Below the pieces are notes generated by a model. That model saw nothing but the letters and a program-made list of their open reading frames with translations. It had not been told where the DNA came from and made no database searches. Source: Odontesthes bonariensis (Eukaryota > Chordata > Actinopteri > Atheriniformes > Atherinopsidae). From it: a DNA stretch of 64,000 bases. Position numbers and translations under genes: made by a program. The first letter of the stretch is position 1. Each line of letters opens with the position of its first letter. The stretch covers positions 17,369,248 through 17,433,247 of the forward strand of contig NC_134519.1 of the NCBI RefSeq assembly GCF_027942865.1, written 5' to 3'. Shown here piece after piece: positions 1 to 12,700 of this stretch.

Positions 1-826
1 ATGGTGACAAGCATGTCCCACGTGAGACAATTATTTTATATCCTCCAGTTCCACAGCCATAATGAGTCTGAGGAGACCGCTAAACAGGAACTTGCTGCTG
101 TTCTGATTCTGTAGATGAATCACCAAACGAGGGAAACTTTTGATTAGAACAGTCAGTATTATTGTACTAAAAGCTGTAAAAAATAGCAACCTCTAATGGC
201 TGTTTAAGGAGCTGTGTTTTCCTATCATATACAATTTGAATAACTGAGAATCAACATGCAACTCATTTACGTTTGGTCAAACATAACCACATAGCCACAA
301 GTTGTACAGTACACAAGATAAAGGAGAGGTGCACACAGAGAAAAGCTGCACAGAATTCCATCAAGCAATCAGCTGGATTATTATTTTTTTGAACTACACA
401 GATATAGAAACAGTTCCACTCTGTTCATCAACTGGACGGTTAAAGCAGAGGTAGGGTTAAGGGACAAGAAGACATTGAGGATGTTGGGTAATAGTCTGGT
501 AATTGCGCTGAATGTAGAGTAAAGCAATTAACGATAACAGCACAGAAAAGAAGCATGCCTCATAGATGACTACCATGGCAACGGACTGGCCCAGGGTAGC
601 AAAGGGCTTGATTGTTTTCAGTCGACACTGAGATGAGAAAAGCATTGATCATAAGTGAGTGTATCAACTTTTGATTAATTTAGTAGCTACTTATCAGATA
701 TGTGAAGTCTAACAAAGTTGGTTTATCTATGCTTAGATCTAATAAGAAAAAATAGAAATAGAGAAATAGAAATACAAGACTGCTGATAGCATTAGCCATT
801 TGAGGTAGAGAATGCGAAACATGGAC

Positions 827-1433
827 TTAAAGCTGCAGTCTGCAACTCTTTTTCAAGCATAATGCCTGGAACTGTCCGGGGATTCTGAAAGTAGTACATT
901 AAATACCCCAATACAAAAAAAATGAGTTCTCTAGGTCCCCTATATGTCCCGCTAGGTCCCTCCAAAGCCAGCAGATTTGTTTACAAAATTGCAGACCGGA
1001 CCGGTAAAAGGTAACCAATCAGGTTACGAGCTGGGCTCTGCTGCCTGTCAATCACCAATTGTGCACGCGCGATACAAGGTAGGCTCGTCCCCACGCTTAT
1101 TTATCTAGACTATTGAACTTCATTATGGGCTAGTCTACTTACTGTGTCTTCCATGATCGCAAATGACAGGTGAGTTGATGAATGAGGAGTCGTGTACGCG
1201 CATCTGGCGTGCACGTAGACGTGCACAAGTTCTCATGTGTTTTGATGGGGCGGGACAGGAAGTTGAATAACGTTTTATTTTTCGGTTAAAAAATAAGCAT
1301 TTCTTGCATTTTGCGACTACGGAGGTCACCGTTTTCAACTTCAAGCGTTCTGATAGATCATGTAAACTCTTAAAATCCCAAAAATGAGGACTTTACGTAT
1401 GACAACAACAAATCCTGCAGACTGCAGCTTTAA
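827..1433. mobile_element. Non-autonomous DNA transposon (MITE), 14-bp inverted ends flanked by TTAA
   Basis: The left end AGCTGCAGTCTGCA at 831-844 is matched exactly in inverted orientation at 1416-1429. Both are flanked on the outside by TTAA (827-830 and 1430-1433), which looks like a target-site duplication. The interior is about 570 bp, has no usable reading frame, and contains GC-rich segments unlike the flanking AT-rich DNA. A TTAA duplication is typical of piggyBac-type elements, but the ends do not begin with the usual CCC, so the superfamily stays open. TTAA plus the inverted repeat is self-complementary and could also just be an 18-bp inverted repeat. Confidence 0.7.
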
Positions 1434-1770
1434 TTGTTATTGATTTCTCTATTCATTTGTGGAAGGCATATGTAAGGAAAATCTACCATACAAGTGAGTG
1501 TTTGCACATTAGCAGCCTTACAAAATACAAAGTAAATCTGAGGTATGAATTGCTTCTTACTGTGGACTCACGCAGAAACAATTGGTGTAAATATGGGATG
1601 AAGGGGAAATCATTTAACTTGTCTAATGAGACCTTGGCTTGCCCCAGAAAAGGAAGTCAAAACTACTTATGATTAAAAGATTTTTCAAAGAGCAGTCCCT
1701 GTACTCCCCTGTCAATGCAACAATGTTCCCTTTGGCTACATCCTTTGAAATCTTTGACTAGCCAGGATAG

Positions 1771-1823
1771 ACACAAACACACACACACACACACACACAC
1801 GCACGCACGCACAAAAAAAAAAA
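1771..1823. repeat. CA/CG-CA microsatellite followed by an A tract
   Basis: An almost pure CA dinucleotide run from 1771 passes into a few GCAC units at 1801-1812 and then into an A-rich tract. It explains the apparent Cys-Val or Thr-His repeat ORFs on both strands here, which are not genes. Confidence 0.95.
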
Positions 1824-3326
1824 AACGTATTAAAAAAAGTTGGGAAGCTTTGTTGGATAATGACACAATATGTTTTAGACAATGGTCACATCTGGTTGAA
1901 TAATTCACAGTCTACATACTTCTTTATTTTTGAAGAATTTTATTGGGGAATTAATCAATTTATTAACATTGTGACTTATGCAACTCTTATATTACCAAAT
2001 ATTTCTAAAACCTTTATGAAACTCTAAAAAAAAAATACTTTTGTGGTATGGAATGGGAGAAGAAAGGGAGAAGACTAGCATTCTGAATATAAGTATTGAA
2101 TTTTGAATTGAATATTTTCTTACAATTTGTGGCCCAAAACAGTTAATTAATTTACCAAGAAAGTAAATTTTACTTTCAGACTGTATAAAAGTGAATGTAG
2201 CCAGTGTGATGTCTCCGAGTGGTTTGAGACTTAACAATGTAAAACCTTCAGTATCTTTGTCTTATTCAGAACTAGAAGAAAATATATTTGAACAAGTAAG
2301 GTGGAGATAAAGATTTTTTTTGTTGAAACCTGTCTGGACAAAGTATGTTTAATACTTAATATTAGGGATGTGTACACAATGGCTTCTGTGCAATGTCATC
2401 ACAGAGGTGAGTGTGCAACTAGGGGGCAGAGAGCAGTGCTCAGTCTGGTTTGTTTGGTAGAGACAAGCCCTTAAACAGACATGACAAGGCAGTTAACTTT
2501 GCCGATTGCCAAAAAAAAAATTATTGGAAATTGGTAAAAAAAAACAAATTCCAAGGAGATCAAAGCCCTTTGCCAAGAGCAGAAGAAGATTGCAGTTCCT
2601 GGTCAGTAAAAGAGCAGACTTAAGCCCCAAAGACTCTCCAGTGCTCTGAAAACTACACAAAGAATATGTTGATTTGAGAATACAAATATATAAGATTTGG
2701 CTGCACACAGATTTTTCTTTGTGAAAATACTTAATGACATTTTCAGTGAAGTGTATTGGGGCCTTAAACATGTGACTACAAGCTTAGTCTGGGATAGTAG
2801 CTGTAACTGATTGCACCCTTAGCTTGTACCGCACCATTTAGAATAATAAATCCTCCATCATGGACTGCTTAACTTTCACTCTGCTATATATAATGACAAT
2901 AAAGGAATCTTGAATTGAATATGCTGAAAAATTGGGAGATCCCAACACTGTTAATGAGCCTTGCAAAACTAATGTTGCTATCATGCTGTTGATATCGTCA
3001 AATAAGGAGCAGAAACACAACCAGTGTCAAAAAAACATGTATGTGAAGTCAAAACATTGTCAGCTTAGATTTTTGGCATTTCTATATAAAAACTCTGAAT
3101 AATGAAATAGCATTTATGATTGAGTTATCTAAATATCGAGCCAACAAAAATTTACAGACAATTAAATGAATGTTTAACAAAAAGATTATTACAGTCCTGT
3201 GACTGCAAACCATGATTTTGCCCCGATGTTTCCATATCCAATAATGTTTGTAAGCAGGAAACCCGTCTATATCTCCCTAATAAAATTACTCAATCTAAAT
3301 CTGGATATATTGAGTGCAATTCAATC

Positions 3327-3837
3327 AAAGGTAGGGTAGGAGATCCAGGATTTTGAGTCCAGCGAAGCTGCATTTTGAAAATACACCGGTAAAAAGTCCC
3401 AACCCTTTTCTTCACTTTCCCCCTGAAGGCACGCCTCTAGAGTACATGAACACGCACGAGCACGAAGGTGCACGAGTGCTGTTCTGACAGCAAGCATCGA
3501 TCGTTGCCGTATTTAGTATTTAGTATTTAGTATATGCTAACTATACGTTTAATAATGCTAGGTGCTAGGCAAGCTGGCTCTAGTTTAGCTTCCTGCCAAG
3601 CTTCTGGACACGTAATTCGTTCACGGAGCAGGGTACGCGCACAGGGGGAAGGAGGGGGAGGGAGGAGCAGATTGCAGTTTGATAGACGGCATCAGTATCC
3701 AATCATTGTGAAAGGCCACTAAAACTTTTCATATTTGTGTCAAAACTTTTAATTAATTGGTTGCAATGGGGGTGTGAAGAGTATTTCAAGCAATATGTAA
3801 AAAAAATTTCCAGAAAAAGATCCCCTACCCAACCTTT
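3327..3837. mobile_element. MITE with 19-bp imperfect terminal inverted repeats
   Basis: The left end AAAGGTAGGGTAGGAGATC (3327-3345) pairs with the right end at 3819-3837, whose complement differs at two positions. The 511-bp element has no transposase frame and includes a triplicated TATTTAG-like motif near 3515-3535. Target duplication is unclear. The structure shows a non-autonomous DNA transposon; the superfamily is not determined. Confidence 0.7.
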
Positions 3838-6800
3838 AAGGATAGATAGATGTATTTTTCTTCAATAATTTTTGGTTCGATGTAACATCATTTGATGCAG
3901 TCCTATACCGTTCTTAACATTTGTTTAACGTACCATATAGATTTTTTCTCATTTCTAATCTATATTTCACTTCTTTAAATGCTGTATTAGTTAGCGACTG
4001 TCAATTGAATACAGCTCCACTGTATGTACAGTATCATTTCAACAAAGCTGTCACTCTCAACCACCCTGATATGGCTGTACTTAGGGGTACTAAGCAAAAA
4101 ATCTGACCATGGATGCTGTAATTACTTTGATCTGGTTGAGTTGTGACTGAGTTGTGGTGGAAAATGAGTTCAATAATATGTTTCGACTGGGATTTGCAAA
4201 AAATCCCCCTCTTGAATGAAACCAACCATGAGGAGTCTCAAACCTGTATCACCCCCACACAATCCTGGTACCTCTACGCGTAAAAAGAGAGACGAGATGA
4301 GAAACGAGACGAGCAGAGAGAGACAAGGACAAACCTTTGAGGTGTATTTATTAGAAGTGTCAAGCTCCCTCTTCTCAAGGTTACCAAGTTCTGCTCTAAG
4401 ACACTTCCAAAGGGGCTTCAATTTTGAGGGTGGCTATTTCATGTATAGTCTTTGGTTTCAGCTGTATATTCAAGAGAGGACCATGCCCTTATTGGATGAA
4501 TGGGGCTGTATGAAATGTATTCAGATACAGGTCAGACATACATTTAAAAATGCCAGATGTCAGATGGTTGCAAGAAGAGAAACAAGGCTAAGTAATGCCG
4601 GAGTAGACTGTTACTCCCACAGCAGAGGTGTGACCTTCTGGCTGTTGACAGTAAGCTTTCATATCATGCAACAGCGTTATATCTGTGACTGCATCCTGTT
4701 CTCTGAACACAGTCTGTATCAATGCATTGAAATAAACTAGCAGCAAAGCCTGTTTGTGATGTCTCCATTTCTGGCCATGGCAGAGTAAGATTGGATCTCC
4801 ACAAATACTGTTGTGTTTGAAGGCCACTGACCCACCACATATTACCTAAAACATTTTAGCTTACTTGGTCAAAAGTGAACTGTGGTGCAATATGCTGTTT
4901 TAATAAAAACATGACACCAGTGTAAAACCCTGATAAGAGGAGACAATTCTGGATTTAGCAATTACCATAAATTAACACGTTTTTAAAAAAATAATACAAT
5001 TGGCCATAGCTGTTCCATGACAAATGAAAGGGACAAATTATGACAAAGCACATTACAGTATATACCAAAATCTAACTAAGTGCATTTCATGAGGGAAATG
5101 GGGAGCTATTGTAAAAACTCTAAGGCACATAGCAATCTCTCTAAGATTCATTTCATTAAGAGCAGTAATTCAAGACTCAAAGCTAACTCATATCAAAGCA
5201 AAAACAGAACATAATAACAACTTTGTCATGATAACAACAGAATATTCTCTAAATATTCGTATTCCTGGAAGAGCTGTGTAAATGAAAACATGTAGTTTTG
5301 CAGAAACAAACTCAGTATATAAAGAAATGGCAATTAGGCTGTTCGTAATCCAGTCTTGGACAACATAAACCACAACAGCTTGTGAATGTAAATGAGTAAG
5401 GCACTGCAGCCCTATTTATGACACAGGTCACAATCAAGGTAATGACAGCAGTAACGATTTCTAGAACAAATCTGTCTGCGTGATTAGTGGTTTCATGAAC
5501 GAAAATGTTAGGGACTAAAGGAGTCGCCTGTTTTCAACTCTGGGCAAAATTTGGAAGGAATTAATGATCATTCATTATGTGTAGGAAGCAGAATCAATTT
5601 ATGCAGAGACATATCCATTTGTCCTACCTCATTGTGTTGCTACATGTTAATGGAAAAACCACTCATGCAGACGCAAGGTGCAAAATGCTCATTGAGCGCA
5701 TGCAACACCAAACATTTACAAGTTCCTCCATTGAAAGAGCAGCATCATCTTCTGTCAGTTGGTTGTTCTGTACTGGCAAACATGAATCAAACAAGATTGA
5801 CCTTTCCTTGTAGTACAAATGCTGTCCTCTACAGAATGACAAAAGATAGTTGGACCAAGTATTTCATAAAGTGACATGAGGTCACATGGATCACAAATTT
5901 AAAACATCCACAATCTCGAGCAAACGTGCTCTTTTCTATTTGCAAATATCTTGGAGCGACACCTACCTTCAAGAGTTGACCTGACACTGGGATCTTCCTC
6001 ACTCATCTGGAACACTGAAACTTGAATTCTTTGTTCAGTGCTTTCTTTAGCAAGAGTGCTACTGTACACCACTTAGATGTATTGGGAAATCCTAAAATCC
6101 TAATATATAGGATATACAAATTACATTCCAATCTAACAATATTGTTTTATTATTGTTTTTTTTTCCTGTTTCTCTTTGTGAGGGTATCCAGCAGCAAGCA
6201 AATCAACTATAAATATATGTGCTTTTTTTGATCCCAGAAAAAAAATCTCAATTGTTTTTGCTGTTTTTGAGTTATTTTCCTTTCTCTCCATCCTTTTCTT
6301 GTTATATTCAGGCTGTATGTTTATAAAGAAGATCTGTGAAAAGCATAAATCTTTCGACTCACCAATTTACATCTCCTCTAGTCCATTTCCACTGCCTTAA
6401 TAGGTACTTATGTTGCCTCTATAATTTGTTTTATGCTTTGTCTGAAAAACCATTTAAGCACAACAAAAAGCTATACTGACAGCCTTTTTTGTAACCATTA
6501 TTCATTCAAAACGGTAACTAGTTTGGCCCTTGAGGGGTCTTCCAAGGATGGAAATTGTTATAAACTTGTCTGGTTTGTAAAATCAAATTCATTTATACAG
6601 TCTGTAATCACGCATTCACCTCAGAGAGCAACAATCTGTACTTTATGCCAGTAACACTTCTACTGTCAAGTCCTAAAAGAAAGTCGGAGTTGAGTAAGAG
6701 CCGTTCGTACCTTAGGTTTTGGTGTTCATAGACAGTGTCTCGATCACGCTAAATCAGGTATATTCAAAGACCATCCCCAGTGAAAATCAAGTAGGAAGTC

Positions 6801-7822
6801 AACATCATGGCAGAGCATTTACCTCTTGGGACTGTGATTTACAATGATAGTCTCAAATAATCTATGATTTTTATGCAACAAATCTAAGGAAACAATCCAG
6901 TGAACTTGTGGGTTTGTCAGAGTTGGTGATTGATAGAAAGATTTCTCCAACATAAGGACTTAGTAATATACTATTTGCTATCTGCTTCCATAGTCAAGTC
7001 GAAGGCTCACATCCTCTATGTACATAAACTCTTCTGCTGTGTTTCCCCTGTGACACACACAACATTGAAAAATTCAGTCAGTCGATTTGTTGAAATCCAA
7101 GGGAAATCCAAATCAATAGAATATATGTATCTATAGACCAGTCAAAATCTAAATTGCTTCAGAACATGCATACATTCGTATAATATGTTGGTTCACTCCT
7201 CGTTCTATCCTCGGAAGATTTGTTGCAAGCCAGAAAATTAAAGGGAAGATAATGTTATGAAAGAAATTAAAAAAAGTGCTTGATATGATATGTTGCCTGA
7301 ACACTTCAGAAACCAATCATTTATAACTGATCCACACACAAATAAAGGTGAAATGAATAACTGGCCATTGCAGAAAAATCTATATCGACGGAGGTAATGG
7401 TGCACACTTTGTGATTCTCCAGGGGGAAATTTATTACCTCCGCAATGGACATGTGGTAAGTAGGGTTTCTCTGTGTGTCTTTTAGGAATATTACAATGGA
7501 TTCATGTGCATTACAATTCTACCAGAGGTGGGGCATGGTCCAACTTGGAAGCAATTAGCATCAGGATCCAGGTTTTTCTGAATACTGGCTTGAATTGCCC
7601 TGTTTAATGCAATTTTGTAACAAATTAAAATGTCGCCTTGAGACAGAAGTTCAAAGACAGTAGTCTACACTGTGATTTCTACAGTGCAAAGTTCTTCGAG
7701 AGCAGATGTTTGAAATGTGGTGGTGATCTCTGACCTCTTAACACCCGTCACAACAAAGCAGTACAAATAAATGAAGAGGCCATGGCTTTACTCTAATTGT
7801 ATTACTTTGGACTGATGATTAA

Positions 7823-8100
7823 AGGGGAACTGCGGTATTTTCAACATTAAGCCTCTTTTATGAGTCGTCTGCAATGTTTTAGAACCCCCCTCACCGCTTT
7901 TTTGATGTTTACTGCTGTCTCCGGTATTTGCCTGCTTCAGAACGGCAAGTCATGCGCATGTCCAAAAAGGTCCGTAAAAGCACAATAAACGTCCGTTTTC
8001 AAAATCATCAACTCACCGGAGTGGTTACTGGTGTGCACTGGTAATCCATATCAAATTTCGTTGCGAAAAGTTGCTTCTGTCGTGTGGCTGCTTTAGCAGT
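7823..8100. mobile_element. Probable DNA-transposon fragment next to the Harbinger relic
   Basis: Sequence beginning AAAGGGGAACTGCGG resembles the terminus of a family of short dispersed fish DNA elements (from memory, not searched). No matching inverted end was found downstream, so it is either truncated or the 5' part of the Harbinger-like element whose coding relic starts near 8110. It has no open frame of its own. Confidence 0.35.
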
Positions 8101-8109
8101 ATTAGAAGA

Positions 8110-8735
8110 CTTTGCAGATGGTGCAATTCGAAGAGAGCGTGTGTTCACTAGACAGAGACGATTTTCTGGCACATGATGGCGACTGGCTCATTAGCCGTTT
8201 TGAGGGAAATCTTCCTGGAATCGTGCGCAGAGCTGCGGCCGGCGTTGGAGCGCAACACAGCAAGGAGCTATGGGCTGCCTGTGCTCACAGATGATGTGCA
8301 CACTGGGGTTCCGAGCAACCGGGGCATTCCAAAGGGAGCTGGCCAACCGATTGGGACTGTGCCAGTCTACCCTGAGCTAAGCCATGCCAGCCGTGTGGGA
8401 AAGAATTATCTGCATCTCAGCCACATATATCAAATTCCCACAATGCAACAAGCCAACATTAAAGCTCAATTTGAAGCGAGAGCCGGTTTTGTAATCAGAG
8501 CTATCAACTGCACACACATTGCTATAAAAGCACAATCACATGATGAATTTGTATGTTAACAGGAAACATTTTCATTTGATCGATGTACAAATCATATGTG
8601 ATGGGTAAATGCAATTAACCAACGTTGTGGCAAGGTGGCCTGGTTCAACGCACAATTCATACATTCTGAGTAACAACATCGTTGGGAACAGACTTACAGG
8701 GTGGCACTGTGCGTGATGGCTGGCTTCTTGGTGAG
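8110..8735 (+). pseudogene. PIF/Harbinger (HARBI1-like) transposase relic
   Basis: Two overlapping frames give a broken HARBI1-like nuclease. The first carries the N-terminal DWLISRFE segment. The second carries CAELRPALERNTARS, then QQANIKAQFEARAGF and a CTHIAIKAQSHDEF segment around the second catalytic Asp region. After a further frame change the reading continues with NRKHFH, DVQIICDG, LTNVVARWPGSTH and NNIVGNRL up to about 8735. Family knowledge: these are DDE nuclease blocks of Harbinger transposases. Several frameshifts, in-frame stops and a missing C-terminal third make it non-functional. It converges with the Myb/SANT-like relic on the other strand, which is the normal gene pair of autonomous Harbinger elements. 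Confidence 0.85.
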
Positions 8736-9040
8736 TAACTTTATTTGTTTAATTGTCCTAATATTATTCTCCGTGACATGCATTGAGTATGTGCGCCCCC
8801 AATTTCTATCCCGTCTTCACAGCATCATTATTATATTATATATATTACTCGGTGGTTAAAGTTAGTTTCTTGCTGTTTTTTGCTGGTTAAACTTCAGTTT
8901 TAGATCTTTCTAACAAGCCCCTGATCGTCTCTGTGGGCAAATGTTAATAACCCCGCGCATAAAGTGTGAAAAGTCTTAATCAGCCTCACCTTTAGCCCGG
9001 CGCACTTCTTCACGTTACTGTATGAACACGTTGTTGTGAG

Positions 9041-9450
9041 TTACACAAAAACATTGGTATTTAGCTTGGGGGTAATCAGAGTCACCCATATGTGCTCCCA
9101 CCACCCCAGAAAGAGCAGTGTCACCCATAGTTGCGCCGACTGTCTGTTCAAACAGAGTTGGTCACCCCCCCACCCGCCTGTTTTGGCCACACTTCGGCAG
9201 TGGGCAGCCAGTCTCCGCTTCACATCCACCTTAATGTCGGACCACTTCTTCTTCACCTCTGCTTATGTGCGCTTCTCAGACCCCACAGCATTGACAACAT
9301 TGTACACGCTCTCCCACCCGCTCCTCTTACGTTTGCTGCTTATGCCGGAGGACAGCGTGCCAAAGCACACATTTTTGTGGGCCTCCACTTCAGAAAGTAG
9401 CACCGACATCTCGCTTTCCGTGAAGTTCTTCCTTTTTCCCCGTCTTATTC
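9041..9450 (-). pseudogene. Myb/SANT-like DNA-binding protein relic of the Harbinger element
   Basis: On the minus strand, from about 9440 down to 9160, a frame with a few stops reads through GWESVYNVVNAVGSEKRT and then KKKWSDIKVDVKRRLAAH, the typical trihelix (MADF/SANT-like) pattern of the second Harbinger protein (NAIF1-like). The remainder is degraded. In the family this protein helps the transposase reach the nucleus and bind the element ends. The 9036-9473 frame on the plus strand is only its shadow. Confidence 0.75.
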
Positions 9451-9741
9451 ATTCTTTTTTCTTTATTTTCTGATCGTACAGAGAGGGGAATCGCAGGTGC
9501 AGGGCTCATTTAAATATGATTTGCGTATTTAAGTAGGGGCGTGGACAGGGAGGAGTCGGGTGCTCCGACATGTGCGCTCAATTCCACGTTGATTGGGATG
9601 TACAAACGAAATGTGCTTGGATTGATGTGTGCGCACAGATTCATACATCTGGATATTTTTGCACGTTGGAGGGCATTTGGGTTTGAGCGTATGCCATGTT
9701 TCAGTAGGAAATCCATGCAAGTCTTTGTACATGAGGCCCCT
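9451..9741. mobile_element. Right end of the Harbinger element
   Basis: Noncoding sequence downstream of the coding relics ends near 9741 in TGTACATGAGGCCCC, which resembles the GGGGCCTCAT-type terminus of fish Harbinger elements. I did not find the matching left terminus, so the element appears truncated on that side. The boundary is approximate. Confidence 0.5.
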
Positions 9742-12700
9742 GGTGTCCACAGCAAGAGATAATATACTGTTGGCTGATGAATAATTTCTATGCTGTACCA
9801 GTGTCTATCAGGGTCTTCTAAACTGATATACTTTAGGCAGCCTTAAAGACAATAAGACATGAAATGACATTAAATGAAAAAACGGAAATAATTTTTAAAA
9901 TATATTTATTACTCCCAAAGTTAAATTCCAATATTCCATTGTTTTTCCATCATTATTATTATTATTAATATACTTTGTATATAATTTTACCATTCGAAGA
10001 AGTCATTGTGTTTGGCTATTACTACTGCAAGAAATTAGCTAAAGAAGGTTTTGACAGAGCAAACTTTGTTGTTTCATCACTTTGTTTAGTAGATGATGGG
10101 AAGTATCGTCAATTATGTTCATGGACTTATGCAACATTCTTCTTTGCACAATCAGCTCCAGGGTCTCCACACCAGTCACTTGCATGAATCAGTGGCTTCA
10201 GTGTGCCAGGGCTATTTAACGGAAATGACGGCAACACCTGTTACCGGAACTAATTCTGCAAATTGCAATTACAAAATTGCACTATTAAATAGGTGGACCT
10301 GTTGGTTTACATCTACATCCCCTACATACTTAATGAGAAAGAAGAAAATCAGAAAATGAATCACAATTTACATCCATTTTTTATTTTTCAGTACTCTGCT
10401 GCTGCAAGAGCGATGTAAAACTTTTCAAGAGTGAGTCAAGCTTGGGTCACAGAGGTCCATTGATGGCTATTCACCTGCAGTCAGAGCTATAATGGTGTCT
10501 CTGTGGGTGGTCATACTGCCTGATTGATTTATGAAGTTGTGTATGTGCACGACCAGCCTGTTATTCTTGTTTTATACCTTTCCATGAAGCTTACAAGGTT
10601 TGTGCCTTTTAATGATCAAGTTAATCCTCGAGACAGTGCCTGGGAGCAGGCTCTACATTAAAGGCTAAACTTGAGGTACAAAAGCATTATATTGGCAGTC
10701 AACACCATATACTACAAGTAAAATAACACGACTGGCTGCAGCTTTGCTCAAGAAGATGGACAATGATTTATATGGCTATTTTTAGATTGGTAAACAGTAA
10801 ATCCCCCTGCTCAGTGGTGCGTATACTGTATGCCTCATACCTGCATATACGCATTGCCAGACTGCCTGCGGTAATTTTCAAGAGAAACTAAGAAACTACA
10901 CTACTGTGAACTCTTAAGTTACATCCCCCAATGTACAGATTGTTTTTTCTTCTTTGGAATTTTTTCCGAAGCATCATACATTTATTTCTAGATCTGGTTT
11001 GGTACTTGCAAATGATCTCACTGCAGAGAAAGAAAAGAAAAAAAACGGCTTGTCTGTGACCACTCTTTTTTTTCTTATGAAAACTGAAATTTGCAAACAA
11101 CTCATACATCCCTCTTTCTATATCTTTTTCACTCCCTCCTATAAGTTATAAAAACTGAGCAACATAGGTGATGTTTTAATGAAAAAGTGCTGTCACATGG
11201 GTCTGGTGGCAAAATAGATGATTCTGAAGAGAGAACAGTGGAACGGTTGAAGATCTAAATAATATCCCAGTGGTGACACAGCTCTTCTCAGACCACAGAT
11301 CCCAGTGTCTCTGTCTGCATCAGCATCAATTTCAGCAAGATGTGCACACACTGTTGCATGTAAATCCTGTTCACTTAGACTCCATCGCTATAATTCTGTG
11401 CTTACATGAGCTGATGGGTAACTTGTTTGACAAAATAGATCTTTTTGCTGCCAATATATTTCTTGAGCGACTATGTTTTACAGACTGCGTTGTCATAAAT
11501 TACTTGTGTCTATGTTTGGCCATAAAAGTAATTACTTTTAACATGTTAGCTTGCCTCTTAAGTAACCAGTATATTACACTCATTCAAAGATTCCTCTGAC
11601 CTGTGCATATTTTAAATCCTGTCAAACTCTCTTATAAAAGACAAGATACTTGATTTAGTAAGTAATAATAAAAATGTCAGCCAGTGGCACATCTCAGTCT
11701 GGATTTTTTTAAATATTCATATATTTTTACTTGAATGTTTATTTTCTAAGATTTAATGGGTTTAATGATACATATTTCAAGACTACTTGCTATGGCTAGT
11801 TGAAATCTGAGAATAGCTGTGTTCCACAAGTCAGTCCACAGGCCCACTGAACAAAAAAGAAAGTTCACACAGTGGTTTGCTTGGGCTGTTGGATATTTTA
11901 CCACTTCAAATTCTACTTCATGGGAAGCAGCTTTGTGTTGTAACTTGCTCACCGTACATAAGCCTTCATGTAGCAGTGTCAGCTGCTGTGCCCCTTTCTG
12001 TAGACATACCCCTGTGCCTGCCTTTGTGTACAGGCCTCTGCAGTCACCAGATCTCAGTCAAGTATGAAACTTATGGGAGCTTTTGAACCAATGTGTTAAC
12101 TGACATAGATCTCCACCATCATCACCAATTAACACATCTCTGTTTCAAGGACTGGTTTTACATCTCCACATGAATTAATAAAGTCAATAAAGTCAATTAT
12201 TTACAACAAAAACTGATGATTTAAGCTTGTAATTTAATTTCCTTTTTCATGTTCCTAGTGTCTTCAGGGTCTGAAAAATTAAAGATGTTATTGGATAATT
12301 TTCAAGTTTTTCAGAACACCATTATGTTTAGAGAGACATTTTAAACAAAGCCTTAGGTTATAATTGGACCTGGCTAAAGTGTCTTCTGATTGGTCGAATT
12401 CTTAGAGGTTTGTAACTATGTTTGTACTGTAATCTGTTCATACGCTTAAGGCCAACCCAATACAGACATTTGAGACATTGAAAAGGTTCCCTCAATGCTC
12501 GTGGTTCAGACTTGTGCCCTTTTAGTGTTTGAACAACTTTGGCTTTTATCTTTAGTCTACCGTCAAAGTCAGCACCATATTGGGTCTTGTTAATAAAATT
12601 GTACTCTGCCAAGTGTAGTGACCAAATCCAAACCTTTTATTGACTGTGTTGCTGGCCAGGAAAAACAAACCACATCTTCTAATTCCAGATTGCGGGGTCT

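Noticed and set aside
1663-1908. Cys-Val repeat ORFs on both strands
   Set aside because: Produced by the CA microsatellite. The same holds at 52,974-53,331.
4216-4740. 174-codon ORF in the ASIC intron
   Set aside because: No motif, unusual mixture of low-complexity basic sequence, and another shadow ORF overlaps on the opposite strand. Chance length in repeat-bearing intron is more likely.
8173-8559. Domesticated HARBI1 gene
   Set aside because: Frameshifts, stops and loss of the last third of the nuclease show a dead transposon copy.
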